A DNA stretch of 34,665 nt from Streptomyces jumonjinensis (GCF_009600885.1 NZ_VCLA01000160.1:1-34665); one strand, 5' to 3'. Shown: positions 14,557-22,592, numbered from the stretch's first letter. Numbers and translations are program-made. The notes: generated from the letters alone by a model not told the origin.

Positions 14557-16284
14557 GTGCCGACCGTGGCTCAGAGCAGCACCGAGACCGACTGGGTCTC
14601 CCGTTTCGCGGACGAGGTCATTGCGGAATCGGATCGGCGCGCGCCTGGGAAACCGGTTGTCGTCGCCTCCGGACTCTCCCCCTCCGGCCCCATTCACCTG
14701 GGCAATCTCCGTGAGGTGATGACCCCGCACCTGGTCGCGGACGAGATCCGGCGGCGTGGGCGCGAGGTCCGCCATCTGATCTCCTGGGACGACTACGACC
14801 GCTACCGCAAGGTGCCCGCGGGCGTCGATGGCGTGGACGAGAGCTGGGCCGAGTACATCGGACGCCCGCTGACCTCGGTCCCCGCCCCGGAGGGCTCCCC
14901 GCACGCCAACTGGGCCGAGCACTTCAAGGCGGCCATGGCCGGGGCCCTGGCCGAGCTGGGCGTGGAGTACGACGGGATCAGCCAGACCGCGCAGTACACC
15001 GCCGGCGCCTACCGCGAGCAGGTGCTGCACGCGATGAAGCACCGGGGGGACATCGACGCCGTCCTCGCCCAGTACCGGACGAAGAAGGCCCCGCCGAAGA
15101 AGTCGCAGAAGCCCCTCGACGAGGCCGAGCTGGAAGCGGCCGAGGGCTCCGGCGCGGCGGGCGAGGACGACGGCACGGGGTCGGCGGGCTACTTCCCGTA
15201 CAAGCCCTACTGCGGCGGCTGCGACAAGGACCTGACCACCGTCACCGCGTACGACGACGCCACCACCGAGCTGACGTACACCTGCTCGGCGTGCGGGTTC
15301 TCGGAGACGGTCCGGCTGAGCGAGTTCAACCGCGGAAAGCTGGTCTGGAAGGTCGACTGGCCGATGCGCTGGGCGTACGAGGGCGTGATCTTCGAGCCGA
15401 GCGGTGTCGACCACTCGTCGCCCGGGTCGTCGTTCCAGGTCGGCGGCGAGATCGTGGGCATCTTCGGCGCCGAGCGGCCGATCGGGCCGATGTACGCCTT
15501 CGTCGGCATCAGCGGCATGGCGAAGATGTCCTCCTCCAAGGGCGGGGTGCCCACCCCGGCCGACGCGCTGAAGATCATGGAAGCGCCGCTGCTGCGCTGG
15601 CTGTACGCGCGGCGCAGGCCCAACCAGTCGTTCAAGATCGCCTTCGATCAGGAGATCCAGCGGCTGTACGACGAGTGGGACAAGCTCGCCGCCAAGGTCG
15701 CCGACGGGTCGGCGCTGCCGGCGGACGCGGCGGCCCACTCCCGTGCCGTGCGCACGGCCGCCGGTGAGCTGCCGGTGACGCCCAGGCCGCTGCCGTACCG
15801 GACGCTGGCGTCCGTGGCCGACATCACCGCCGGGCACGACGAGCAGACCATCCGCATCCTCAGCGAGCTGGACCCGGCCAACCCGCTCTCCTCGCTGGAC
15901 GAGGTGCGGCCGAGGCTGGACCGCGCCGAGAACTGGATCACCAGCCAGGTGCCGGCCGACGCCCGGACCGTGGTGCGCGCCGAGCCGGACGCCGAGCTGC
16001 TCTCCTCGCTGGACGAGGAGGGACGGGAGTCGCTGCGGCGGCTGCTCGACGGGCTGGACTCGCACTGGTCCCTCGACGGGCTGACCACGCTGGTCTACGG
16101 CGTGCCGAAGGTGATGGCGGGCCTGGAGCCGGACGCCAAGCCGACGCCGGAGCTGAAGGTGGCGCAGCGGACGTTCTTCGCGCTGCTGTACCGGCTGCTG
16201 GTGACCCGGGAGACCGGGCCCCGGCTGCCGACGCTGCTGCTGGCGGTGGGCGCGGACCGGGTGCGCAGGCTGCTCGGCGCGTGA
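14557..16284 (+). CDS. lysS: Lysyl-tRNA synthetase, class I
   Basis: About 575 residues; charges tRNA(Lys) using the archaeal-type class I fold. Signatures: S-G-L-S-P-S-G-P-I-H-L-G-N-L-R-E (HIGH region), a zinc-ribbon insert with C-G-G-C and C-S-A-C-G, V-G-G-E-I, and A-K-M-S-S-S-K-G (KMSKS). A Lys/Glu/Gly-rich linker precedes the ribbon. The start is uncertain: GTG 14557 (P-T-V-A-Q-S after it) has AGGA at 14545-14548, eight bases upstream; ATG 14542 lacks a well-placed site; GTG 14566 is also possible. The frame stays open back to 12136, antisense to argS, which is not coding. Many Streptomyces also carry a class II enzyme elsewhere, so this need not be the only LysRS. Confidence 0.96.
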   Translation: MPTVAQSSTETDWVSRFADEVIAESDRRAPGKPVVVASGLSPSGPIHLGNLREVMTPHLVADEIRRRGREVRHLISWDDYDRYRKVPAGVDGVDESWAEYIGRPLTSVPAPEGSPHANWAEHFKAAMAGALAELGVEYDGISQTAQYTAGAYREQVLHAMKHRGDIDAVLAQYRTKKAPPKKSQKPLDEAELEAAEGSGAAGEDDGTGSAGYFPYKPYCGGCDKDLTTVTAYDDATTELTYTCSACGFSETVRLSEFNRGKLVWKVDWPMRWAYEGVIFEPSGVDHSSPGSSFQVGGEIVGIFGAERPIGPMYAFVGISGMAKMSSSKGGVPTPADALKIMEAPLLRWLYARRRPNQSFKIAFDQEIQRLYDEWDKLAAKVADGSALPADAAAHSRAVRTAAGELPVTPRPLPYRTLASVADITAGHDEQTIRILSELDPANPLSSLDEVRPRLDRAENWITSQVPADARTVVRAEPDAELLSSLDEEGRESLRRLLDGLDSHWSLDGLTTLVYGVPKVMAGLEPDAKPTPELKVAQRTFFALLYRLLVTRETGPRLPTLLLAVGADRVRRLLGA

Positions 16285-16325
16285 CGCTGTAGAAGGCGCG
16301 TGACGCCGTAGAAGCTGAAGCTGTT

Positions 16326-16373
16326 GAAGGGGCCGGACGCCCTCCCTCCTGGGAGCGGGCGTCCGGCCCCTTC
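16326..16373. terminator. Strong bidirectional terminator between lysS and the yhf-like operon
   Basis: A 17-bp perfect inverted repeat, GAAGGGGCCGGACGCCC (16326-16342) and GGGCGTCCGGCCCCTTC (16357-16373), with a 14-base loop, lies between the convergent lysS stop (16284) and the yhfX-like stop (16387). Confidence 0.85.
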
Positions 16374-16386
16374 CGCCTTTCCGGGG

Positions 16387-17554
16387 TCACAGGGGGCGGC
16401 CCCGGGAGTCGTACAGGCCCGTCAGCCGCGGACCGCGGCCGGTGGACAGACCGCGGACGACCGCGACCGTCGAGCGGGTGACGAAGATCTGGGTGCGGAA
16501 GCAGAGCAGCGCGGTGTCCCCGGCCCGTACGGCCGACGGGTCGGCGGGGGCCGCGAGCAGCCGGTGGTAGTCGATGTGCTCCGGCGGCGCGTCCGCCACC
16601 GGCAGTCGGGTCCCGGTGCGCGGGAGGAGGGCGCTGTCGATCCGCGCACGGGGGTAGAAGCCGCCGCCGAAGAGGGCCGGCCGGCCGTCGGCGAGGGTGT
16701 GGGCGACCTCGGTGACGTACACATACGCCGGTCTCTCCGGCTGGTGCGGGTCGGCGGCGTGCAGGGGCGTGGTGCCGGTGAGGGCGTGGCCGGGCTCGGC
16801 GTGGGTGGCGCCCGCTGCCGCGAGCAGGGGCAGGGCGGCCATACAGCTGACGCTGGGCGCGCTCAGCAGCAGATCGCGGTGGCCCAGCCCGTACAGCGTC
16901 TCGCGCGCGGCGACGGCGAGCGCCAGATTGGGGCGTGGGGCGCAGGACGCCGGCCGCCGGGTCGGCGAGCAGACAGGGGAAGGCGGTGACGCCCGCGAGG
17001 CGGATGCCGGAGAGGCGTCCGGCCGCCGTCGCGAAACCGGGCAGGGCGGTGAGCGGGACCCCGCCTTCCTGGCCCGGGTAGCCGGCGCCAGGGGCCCCTT
17101 CCAGGCGTACGAGGACGTCCTGCGTCCGGCCGGTCCGCACGGCGGCGTCCGCGACCGCGCGGGCCCCTGCCAGGTCGTACACGGTGACCGCTGTCGGCCG
17201 CTCGGCCAGCAGCGCGGGCAGGGCACGGCGCGGGATCTGTACGAGATGGCCGAGGTTGCCGGGGCGGGCCCCGCAGGCGCTGAGCAGCCGGGCCTCCGGC
17301 GCGTCGATGGCCGCGTACCGGGGGATATGGCGGGCGATGGCCCGGATCAGCTCGGGGTTGCGGCCGAGCTGTTTGACGACGAACCAGAGGGTGAGGCCGA
17401 GCCGGTCGGCCTCGGCGGCGAGCAGCGCGGCATTGGACTCGACGGCGTCGAGATCCATGACGTAGGTGTCGGGCGGGATGTCGCCCCTGTGGTGGAGCGC
17501 GGTCGCGGCGGCGGCGAGTGCGGGGTTGCGGGCGAGGAGGGTGTCGAGGAACAC
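16387..17554 (-). pseudogene. yhfX: YhfX-like alanine-racemase-fold PLP enzyme with apparent one-base frameshift
   Basis: From ATG 17554 the frame gives an alanine-racemase-like N-terminus (T-Y-V-M-D-L-D-A-V-E at 30-39; Lys61 in W-F-V-V-K-Q-L-G-R-N as probable PLP lysine). Near 16930-16940 homology passes to the next frame, which continues L-A-L-A-V-A-A-R-E-T-L-Y-G-L-G-H and ends at 16387. Removing one base from a C4 run (GGGG on the plus strand, 16930-16933 or 16937-16940) restores a 388-codon gene, essentially the recalled length of E. coli YhfX. Either the gene is recently broken or this is a homopolymer sequencing error; codon bias remains normal on both sides. It is the last gene of the yhf-like operon. 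The YhfX substrate is unknown; D-amino-acid or racemase chemistry is inferred from the fold. Confidence 0.8.
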
Positions 17555-17574
17555 GGCGGCAGGGGCTCTCTGGT

Positions 17575-17720
17575 CGGGTTCTTGGGGTGGGAGCGGGCGG
17601 CCTTCGCGCGAGCGCGGTCGGGTTCTTCGGGTGGGTGCGGGCGGCTTTGGGGTGAGCGTGGTCAGCTGTTCGGGCGGGCGGCCGGTTCTCCGGGCGGGTG
17701 CGGGCGGCTCCCCGGGGGAG
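17575..17720. repeat. Imperfect tandem repeat at the yhfS/yhfX junction
   Basis: Units resembling GGGTTCTTCGGGTGGGTGCGG then GCGGC and a GAGCG-GGTC phrase recur about every 55-60 bases from 17575, running through the roughly 107-base gap and into the 3' end of the yhfS-like gene, where they encode its Pro/Gly/Arg-rich tail. Confidence 0.5.
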
Positions 17721-18804
17721 CGGTCAGGTCTTCGAGGGAGCGGCGGAGGACGGCGATCACCAGGTCCGCGCCCGCCCGCATCGGGTTCACGCGTACGGTC
17801 CAGTCGGCGAGCTCCGGGCGGTCGTCCAGGGCGGCGGCGGACATCCGGTAGACGAGCGGGGCGATCTCATAGCGGGACTCGGACCCCACGGGGCGGTCCG
17901 CCGCGCCGTGCCCCGCGGCGACGGCGGGCAGCTCACGGGCGACGGGTCGGGTGAGGCGCACCAGCAGACAGCGGGCCTGGGCGCTCGCGATCCGGACCTC
18001 GGCCACGCCCGGGACCTCGCCCTGGGCGAGCCGTTCGGCGATCTCCTCCGTGACCTGGGACTGGATCGACCACATCACCGGCACATGGGTGAGGGCGCGC
18101 AGCGCGTCGAGCGCCTGGTGCCCCTGGACCTGGCCGCCGCCCGAGTAGTTGTCGGCGCGGATGCGCCCGATCAGATCGCGGGCCCCGACGACGGCGCCGA
18201 CGCCCTCGGGGCCGTGCAGTTTGAAGAGCGAGAAGCACGACGCGTCCGCGCCGAGCTCGACCCCGGCGGCCGGGACCCGCAGCGCCGCGTAGTTGTCGTC
18301 CACGACGGTGCGCACCCCCGCCTTCCGGCAGGCCGCGAGGGTCTCGGCGAGATCGTAGGAGTCGGCGAGGCGCTGGCGGGTGTGCTGGATATGCGCCCAG
18401 CGGACCCGGGGGAGGGCCGTGCGCAGGGCGGCCGGGTCGTTGAAGTCGGCCTCGGCGGTGCGTACGCCCAGGGCGCGGAGGGTGGTCGCGGTGGTGCGGT
18501 AGACGGGGGCGCGGTGGATGAGGAGGCGGCCGGGCGCGGCGGCCTGGAGGGCGGCGCGGATGGCTCCGGTGCCCGCGCCCTGGACCAGGGCCGCGTCGTC
18601 CGCGCCGAAGAAGTCGGCGAGCACGGATTCGACGCGGGCGGTGGTGCGGGGGCGGCCCAGGCCCGGCACGACCCCGGAGTCCGCCGTGAAGAGCTGGTCG
18701 CCCCCGAAGTGGGCGGCCGTGCACTCCAGCAGGCGGAACTGGCGGGCGATGGCGTCCTGGAGGGGGACGGCGGGGAGGGGGAAGGTCTGCGGGAGGGCGG
18801 GCAT
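17662..18804 (-). CDS. yhfS: YhfS-like PLP-dependent aminotransferase/lyase
   Basis: A 380-residue fold-type I PLP enzyme. Visible are Q-G-A-G-T-G-A-I-R (75-83, phosphate/PLP loop), Asp169-Asp170 in T-V-V-D-D-N-Y (pyridine-nitrogen Asp) and the Schiff-base Lys195 in S-L-F-K-L-H-G-P-E-G-V-G, followed by the large-domain continuation S-G-G-G-Q-V-Q-G-H-Q. Family members are annotated as aminotransferase class V-like or cysteine-desulfurase-like, but the E. coli YhfS reaction is not established. The start ATG (18804) overlaps the php stop by one base (TGATG), so it is translationally coupled. The last 20 or so residues are a Pro-rich tail apparently produced by the neighbouring minisatellite. Confidence 0.85.
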   Translation of the reverse strand: MPALPQTFPLPAVPLQDAIARQFRLLECTAAHFGGDQLFTADSGVVPGLGRPRTTARVESVLADFFGADDAALVQGAGTGAIRAALQAAAPGRLLIHRAPVYRTTATTLRALGVRTAEADFNDPAALRTALPRVRWAHIQHTRQRLADSYDLAETLAACRKAGVRTVVDDNYAALRVPAAGVELGADASCFSLFKLHGPEGVGAVVGARDLIGRIRADNYSGGGQVQGHQALDALRALTHVPVMWSIQSQVTEEIAERLAQGEVPGVAEVRIASAQARCLLVRLTRPVARELPAVAAGHGAADRPVGSESRYEIAPLVYRMSAAALDDRPELADWTVRVNPMRAGADLVIAVLRRSLEDLTAPPGSRPHPPGEPAARPNS

Positions 18805-19937
18805 CAGGGCTCCTGGGGAGTGGGGCCCGGGGTCGGGGTGCGGGGGCCCGGGTCCGTGCCGGTCAGAAAGCGCAGGGGGTTGCGGCGGGTGAGGAGGTCG
18901 AGCAGGGCGTCGTCCGCGCCGGCGGCGCGCAGGGCGGGCAGAAAGGCGTGGAAGAGATGGCCGTATCCCTGGCCGCCCTCCGACCGGAGATAGGCGTGGC
19001 GTGAGATGTCGCAGCTGAGCAGCGCCCGGTCGGCGTGGCCCGCGTCCAGCAGGGCGAGCAGCGAGCGGAGCCGTTCTCCGTCGCTGCGGTAGCGCTCCTT
19101 GCCGATGGTGTCGAAGGCGATGTACGCGCCGGACGCCGCGAGCGCGCGGTGGACCGAGGGCTGGTCCAGGAGGTCCTGGTGGCCGATGCTGACGCGTTCG
19201 GGGGCGAGGCCCTCATGGGTGAGCAGGGCGAGCTGGGCGGGGCCGCCGTGGCCGAGGTGGGCGTGGGTGGCGACGGACAGGCCCGTGGCGCGGGCGGCGC
19301 GGGCGGCGGCGCGCAGCACCCGGGCCTCGGGCTCGCTGGGCTCCTCGCCGTGGCTGCCGACCTCGCCGATGAGGCCGGGGCGGATACGGGCGGGGCGGGC
19401 GCCGGAGGGGTGGATTCCGACGCCGGGGCCGTGGCTGGTGTCGTACGCGGTGCTGGTGCTGGTGCTGGTGCCGGTGCCGGTGCCGGTGCCGGTGCCGGTG
19501 CTGTACGCGGTCCCGGTCCCGGTCCCGGTCCCGTACCCGTACCCGGTTTCGTACCCGATTCCGTCCACGATCTCCCGTACCAGCGTCTCCGTCAGCAGCT
19601 CCACGGGGTCGCCGCGGATCTCGGGCGGGTGGAAGGGCTCGTAGTACCAGCCGGTGGCGGCGATCACGGCGACGCCCGACGCGCGGGAGATACGGGCGAG
19701 GGCGGGGGCGTCGCGGCCCATGCCCCGGCAGGTCGGCTCGATGAGGAGGGAGAGTCCGAAATCCTCCCGCAGCGCGGCGAGTTCGCCGGTGACGGCCGGA
19801 GCGTGGTGCTCGGGGTGGAGGACGGCCGCGCGGTCGCCGGTGCGGTCGAGATCGAGGACGAGGTGTTCATGGGGGAGGACCGGGCCGGTCACCGAGTGGA
19901 TGGGGAGGGGGCCGGTGACCGTGGGGAGAGTGATCAT
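18804..19937 (-). CDS. php: Phosphotriesterase homology protein (Php-like amidohydrolase) with Gly-Thr repeat insert
   Basis: A 377-residue TIM-barrel metal hydrolase from ATG 19937 (GCAGGAG upstream). Metal ligands: H-E-H (His23, His25), Glu190 in L-I-G-E-V-G-S (where phosphotriesterase has a carboxylated lysine), His223 in A-T-H-A-H-L-G, His251 in I-G-H-Q-D-L and Asp308 in S-C-D-I-S-R. E. coli Php is about 292 residues; the excess here is mainly an insert at about 128-180 rich in Gly-Thr, Ser-Thr and Tyr-Gly, encoded by a DNA microsatellite, between strand/helix elements ahead of Glu190, plus a Pro/Thr-rich tail. Family members hydrolyse lactones or phosphoesters; the substrate in the yhf pathway is unknown. 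It is coupled to yhfS. Confidence 0.88.
   Translation of the reverse strand: MITLPTVTGPLPIHSVTGPVLPHEHLVLDLDRTGDRAAVLHPEHHAPAVTGELAALREDFGLSLLIEPTCRGMGRDAPALARISRASGVAVIAATGWYYEPFHPPEIRGDPVELLTETLVREIVDGIGYETGYGYGTGTGTGTAYSTGTGTGTGTGTSTSTSTAYDTSHGPGVGIHPSGARPARIRPGLIGEVGSHGEEPSEPEARVLRAAARAARATGLSVATHAHLGHGGPAQLALLTHEGLAPERVSIGHQDLLDQPSVHRALAASGAYIAFDTIGKERYRSDGERLRSLLALLDAGHADRALLSCDISRHAYLRSEGGQGYGHLFHAFLPALRAAGADDALLDLLTRRNPLRFLTGTDPGPRTPTPGPTPQEP
19443..19553. repeat. Coding microsatellite within php
   Basis: On the plus strand, hexamers of the form GGTGCC or GGTGCT and then GGTCCC or TACCCG repeat in tandem. Translated on the minus strand they give alternating Gly-Thr, Ser-Thr and Gly-Tyr dipeptides. 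Array length is a multiple of three, so the frame stays open. Confidence 0.9.
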
Positions 19938-19997
19938 GAGGCTCCTGCGGTGTTCCTTCCAGGGTTCTTGGGGGGGGCGGGGGCTGGGCTTTCGGGT

Positions 19998-21341
19998 TCA
20001 GCCGGTGACCGGGGTGAAGAGGCCGAGCCAGTGGAGGAGATTGAGGAGGACGCCTCCCGCGAGCACGGCCGCCGGGGCCGCCGCCATACGGACGACGGGA
20101 CGGCCCATCGCTTCGTTCAGCAGCCAGAGCCCGCCGGTGATGAGGATGCCCAGCCCGCCGCCCATGGCCTCGGCAGCCATCAGCGAGCCGAAGAGAAGGG
20201 CGAGCAGCAGGGTCTCGCCGATGGCGGCGCGCAGATGCTCGGAGGAGTCGCGGACGGTGGGCAGCCGGCCCAGCAGCCGGCCGATGGACGACAGGGCCAG
20301 CACCTCGGCCGCGAAGACGGCGGCCCCGGCGACCGCGGCGAGATAGGGGTTCGGCATCAGATAGCCGAGCGGGTAGACGAAGGTGAAGCCCGCGATGCCG
20401 TACGCGGCCGAGGCGAGCGCGGTGGTGGCGATCAGCGGGAGGAAGCCGAAGGCGCGGTAGAAGTCGACCTGGGCGGCCTCCGTATGGTCGCCCTCGGCGA
20501 TCAGGAAGCTGGTGGCCTCGCCGCCGCCGAAGACATGGCTCTGGGCCAGGACGGCGACCCCCGCGCCCAGCAGCATGAAGAGGGGGAGGAAGCGCCGCAG
20601 CCGGGCCGCTCCGGCGCTGAAGAGGGAGACCACCAGATCGTCGGCGCCTTCGCCGCCCGCTGGTCCGGCCGCCGCCGCCCGGCGCCGTCCGAGGTCCCGG
20701 GCGACGGCCAGCCCGATGAGCAGCAGTACGCCGGCGGCCATGGCGAGCGCTCCGGCGAACATCTGCGGCCAGAGCTTCATGGCCATGATGACCAGGGCGA
20801 GTTCGAGGACGGCCGCGACACCGCCCCGGAGCCGTCCGAACTGCTTGGTGATCGCGAGCACCGGGAACAGTGTGAAGAGGTAGAGGATCGGCGTCGACAT
20901 CTGCTGCATCGCGGTGAGGAAGTCGACGGGCAGATCGTGCGCGAGATCGTTGGCCCCGGTGAGGCCGTAGACGACCAGCGCGCCCCAGGCGCCGCCCAGC
21001 AGCGGGGCGAGCCACTTCCGGGGGGAGAGCAGTCCGAGGACGTCGGTGGGCAGAAAGAGCAGCCAGGGGTTGAGCACCCCGGTGGACAGGGCCATCGGAG
21101 CGCCGAGGCCGAAGACGAAGCCCGCGGAGAGTCCGAAGGACACGGCCGCGGTGGCGTTCCGGGTGGTCCTCCCCTGGACGAAGTCGAGGAGGAAGGGGCG
21201 TACTCCGTCGTTGAAGACGGCGAGCGCCAGATGCGAGACGAGGGCGGTCAGCGCACAGAGGGCGATCACCGTCAGCTGCTGGGGCAGGGAGAAGTCCAGC
21301 TCGGGGCCGGTGGCGGCGGCGAGGGCGGTGCTGCTGCTCAC
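19998..21341 (-). CDS. yhfT: YhfT-like polytopic membrane protein
   Basis: A 447-residue integral membrane protein from ATG 21341 with GGAGCAA upstream. I count roughly ten or more hydrophobic segments, beginning with Q-Q-L-T-V-I-A-L-C-A-L-T-A-L and including G-L-S-A-G-F-V-F-G-L-G-A-P, A-L-V-I-M-A-M-K-L-W-P-Q-M and G-F-L-P-L-I-A-T-T-A-L. A basic cytoplasmic loop lies near residues 215-245. Length and position match E. coli YhfT (about 434 residues), a putative transporter of unknown substrate. In this cluster it is the natural candidate for importing or exporting the compound acted on by Php/YhfS/YhfX. It lies 60 bases upstream of php. Confidence 0.82.
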   Translation of the reverse strand: MSSSTALAAATGPELDFSLPQQLTVIALCALTALVSHLALAVFNDGVRPFLLDFVQGRTTRNATAAVSFGLSAGFVFGLGAPMALSTGVLNPWLLFLPTDVLGLLSPRKWLAPLLGGAWGALVVYGLTGANDLAHDLPVDFLTAMQQMSTPILYLFTLFPVLAITKQFGRLRGGVAAVLELALVIMAMKLWPQMFAGALAMAAGVLLLIGLAVARDLGRRRAAAAGPAGGEGADDLVVSLFSAGAARLRRFLPLFMLLGAGVAVLAQSHVFGGGEATSFLIAEGDHTEAAQVDFYRAFGFLPLIATTALASAAYGIAGFTFVYPLGYLMPNPYLAAVAGAAVFAAEVLALSSIGRLLGRLPTVRDSSEHLRAAIGETLLLALLFGSLMAAEAMGGGLGILITGGLWLLNEAMGRPVVRMAAAPAAVLAGGVLLNLLHWLGLFTPVTG

Positions 21342-21444
21342 AGGTTGCTCCTTTGTGCCCGTCGGAGGCCCTGGCGGGCCTGGCGGCCCCGGCAGTCCGG
21401 TGGGACCTTCCGCCGGGGCTGCCAGGGCCCTCCGGGCTGCCGGT

Positions 21445-21801
21445 CTACGGACGCCGGGCGGCCATGGCGCGGGCCAGGGCCGGGGTCACGGCGTCGATCC
21501 GGTCCACCGAGAACCCGAAGACCTTCTTGCCGTCCGCGAGCAGGGCCGCGATCTCGTCGCCGGTGGGGACGGAGCGGCCGAAGGTGTGGCAGGCGTCGCC
21601 GCCCAGCAGACCGACGAGTACACCGAGGGAGGCCCCGGCTCCGGTGTGGCAGGTGCCGAGGTAGTAATCGGCCTGGCCCGCGCGGAGCTTCAGCGCCGCG
21701 TCCATATCGCTGGAGACGGTGACCTCGACGCCGTCGAGCGCGAGCGCGGTCACCGCGCCGGCGGTCTCGGTCTTGCCGATGCCACCGGTGAGAATCTTCA
21801 T
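21445..21801 (-). CDS. yhfU: YhfU-like DUF2620 protein
   Basis: A 118-residue soluble protein from ATG 21801 (GAAGGG upstream). It begins M-K-I-L-T-G-G-I-G-K-T and contains Y-Y-L-G-T-C-H-T-G-A-G-A-S-L-G and D-A-C-H-T-F-G-R, glycine-rich segments characteristic of DUF2620 (YhfU, about 117 residues). The Gly-rich loops and alpha/beta pattern recall small PTS IIB-like or nucleotide-binding folds, but no function is known. It lies between the PRD protein and YhfT genes, as expected for a yhf operon. Confidence 0.82.
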   Translation of the reverse strand: MKILTGGIGKTETAGAVTALALDGVEVTVSSDMDAALKLRAGQADYYLGTCHTGAGASLGVLVGLLGGDACHTFGRSVPTGDEIAALLADGKKVFGFSVDRIDAVTPALARAMAARRP

Positions 21802-21855
21802 GACGGGTTCCCTTCGAGGAGTGGGAGCGGGGGCGGGGGCGGGACGGGGGATGGC

Positions 21856-22230
21856 TCAGCGGGCCGGGTGCCGGGCCAGTACGGCCAGATGCAGACCGAG
21901 GAAGACGATCTCGGACCGGGGCAGGGCCGCGCCGAGCAGGCGTTCGGCGCGGGCGGCGACGGCGGCGGCGCGGGCCACGGCCCCGGGATGGTCCGAGAGC
22001 TCCGCCGCGATCCGCTCGTCGGCGGGGAGCTCCACGATCGGCCCGCCGTCGAGCAGCCGGGTGAGGGCCATCATGAGATGGCTGGTCAGCATGCCCGCGG
22101 TCGCCTCGGTGACGGTCCGGCCCTCGGCGGCCAGCCGGGTCAGCTCGGCGGTGACGAAGTCGGCCACTTCGGGCCGGACCCGGCCGCTCTCACGGAAGAG
22201 CCGGATACGTTCGGCGAGTTGGTCGTCCAT
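21856..22230 (-). CDS. yhfY: Stand-alone PRD-domain protein (YhfY-like)
   Basis: A 124-residue soluble, mostly helical protein from ATG 22230 (GGAGGACC upstream). The His in L-T-S-H-L-M-M-A-L (residue about 50) and the C-terminal E-I-V-F-L-G-L-H-L-A-V-L (His about 117) sit where PTS-regulation domains have the two phosphorylatable histidines. No DNA-binding domain is present, unlike LicT- or MtlR-type regulators. E. coli YhfY is also a lone PRD protein. It is the first gene of the minus-strand operon and may sense or modulate the pathway; whether it is phosphorylated is not known. Confidence 0.75.
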   Translation of the reverse strand: MDDQLAERIRLFRESGRVRPEVADFVTAELTRLAAEGRTVTEATAGMLTSHLMMALTRLLDGGPIVELPADERIAAELSDHPGAVARAAAVAARAERLLGAALPRSEIVFLGLHLAVLARHPAR

Positions 22231-22385
22231 GGGTCCTCCCGGCCAGGACCGTCGGCGGAATTCCGGTTGGTGCCAGGATGACGGGATTCCGGCGGCCAGG
22301 GGGAGAGCGACTGCATCCTTCGGCCTACTCCGGGTTCCGACGTGGGCACGACGACGCCGGGCCGGGGGCCGGGGACCGTGGAGGC

Positions 22386-22592
22386 ATGAAGAGAGAAATC
22401 ATCCTGACCATCGGCTGGATCGCCGCGATCCAGGGCGGTCTCGGCCTCGGCGGCCGGATCTTCGGGGACGGGCCCTGGGGCGTACTGCGCAACTGGTGGG
22501 ACGTTCCCAGCGCCGGGTACGCCGTCATCCTCCTGGTGGGCGTGGCGCTGGCGTCCGCCGGGGAGACCTCCCGCCGACGCTCCCGGGCCTAG
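22386..22592 (+). CDS. Small two-helix membrane protein of unknown function
   Basis: A 68-residue ORF, M-K-R-E-I-I-L-T-I-G-W-I-A-A and onward. Two hydrophobic segments (about 5-20 and 45-59) flank a loop containing G-P-W-G-V-L-R-N-W-W-D-V-P; the C-terminus is Arg/Ser-rich. GGAGG at 22380-22384 is only one base from the ATG, which is tight, but no other start fits. It is divergent from the yhf-like operon. Codon bias favours it being real; I do not recognise a function. Confidence 0.6.
   Translation: MKREIILTIGWIAAIQGGLGLGGRIFGDGPWGVLRNWWDVPSAGYAVILLVGVALASAGETSRRRSRA

Noticed and set aside
14305..16065. Open frame extending argS far upstream, antisense to lysS (total over 1100 codons)
   Set aside because: The conserved ArgRS N-terminus begins at 14304; the extension is the low-stop antisense frame of a GC-rich gene and has no homology I recognise.
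15938..16386. C-terminal continuation of the first yhfX frame past the frameshift and into lysS
   Set aside because: After about 16935 this frame loses homology and becomes Arg/Pro-rich; the real C-terminus is in the neighbouring frame ending at 16387.
19440..19560. Possible CRISPR-like array
   Set aside because: The units are six bases, contiguous and in a coding frame, with no spacers; it is a microsatellite.
19035..21722. 895-codon plus-strand open frame opposite php and yhfT
   Set aside because: Gly/Ala/Glu-rich shadow with no motif; the minus strand carries two recognisable families.
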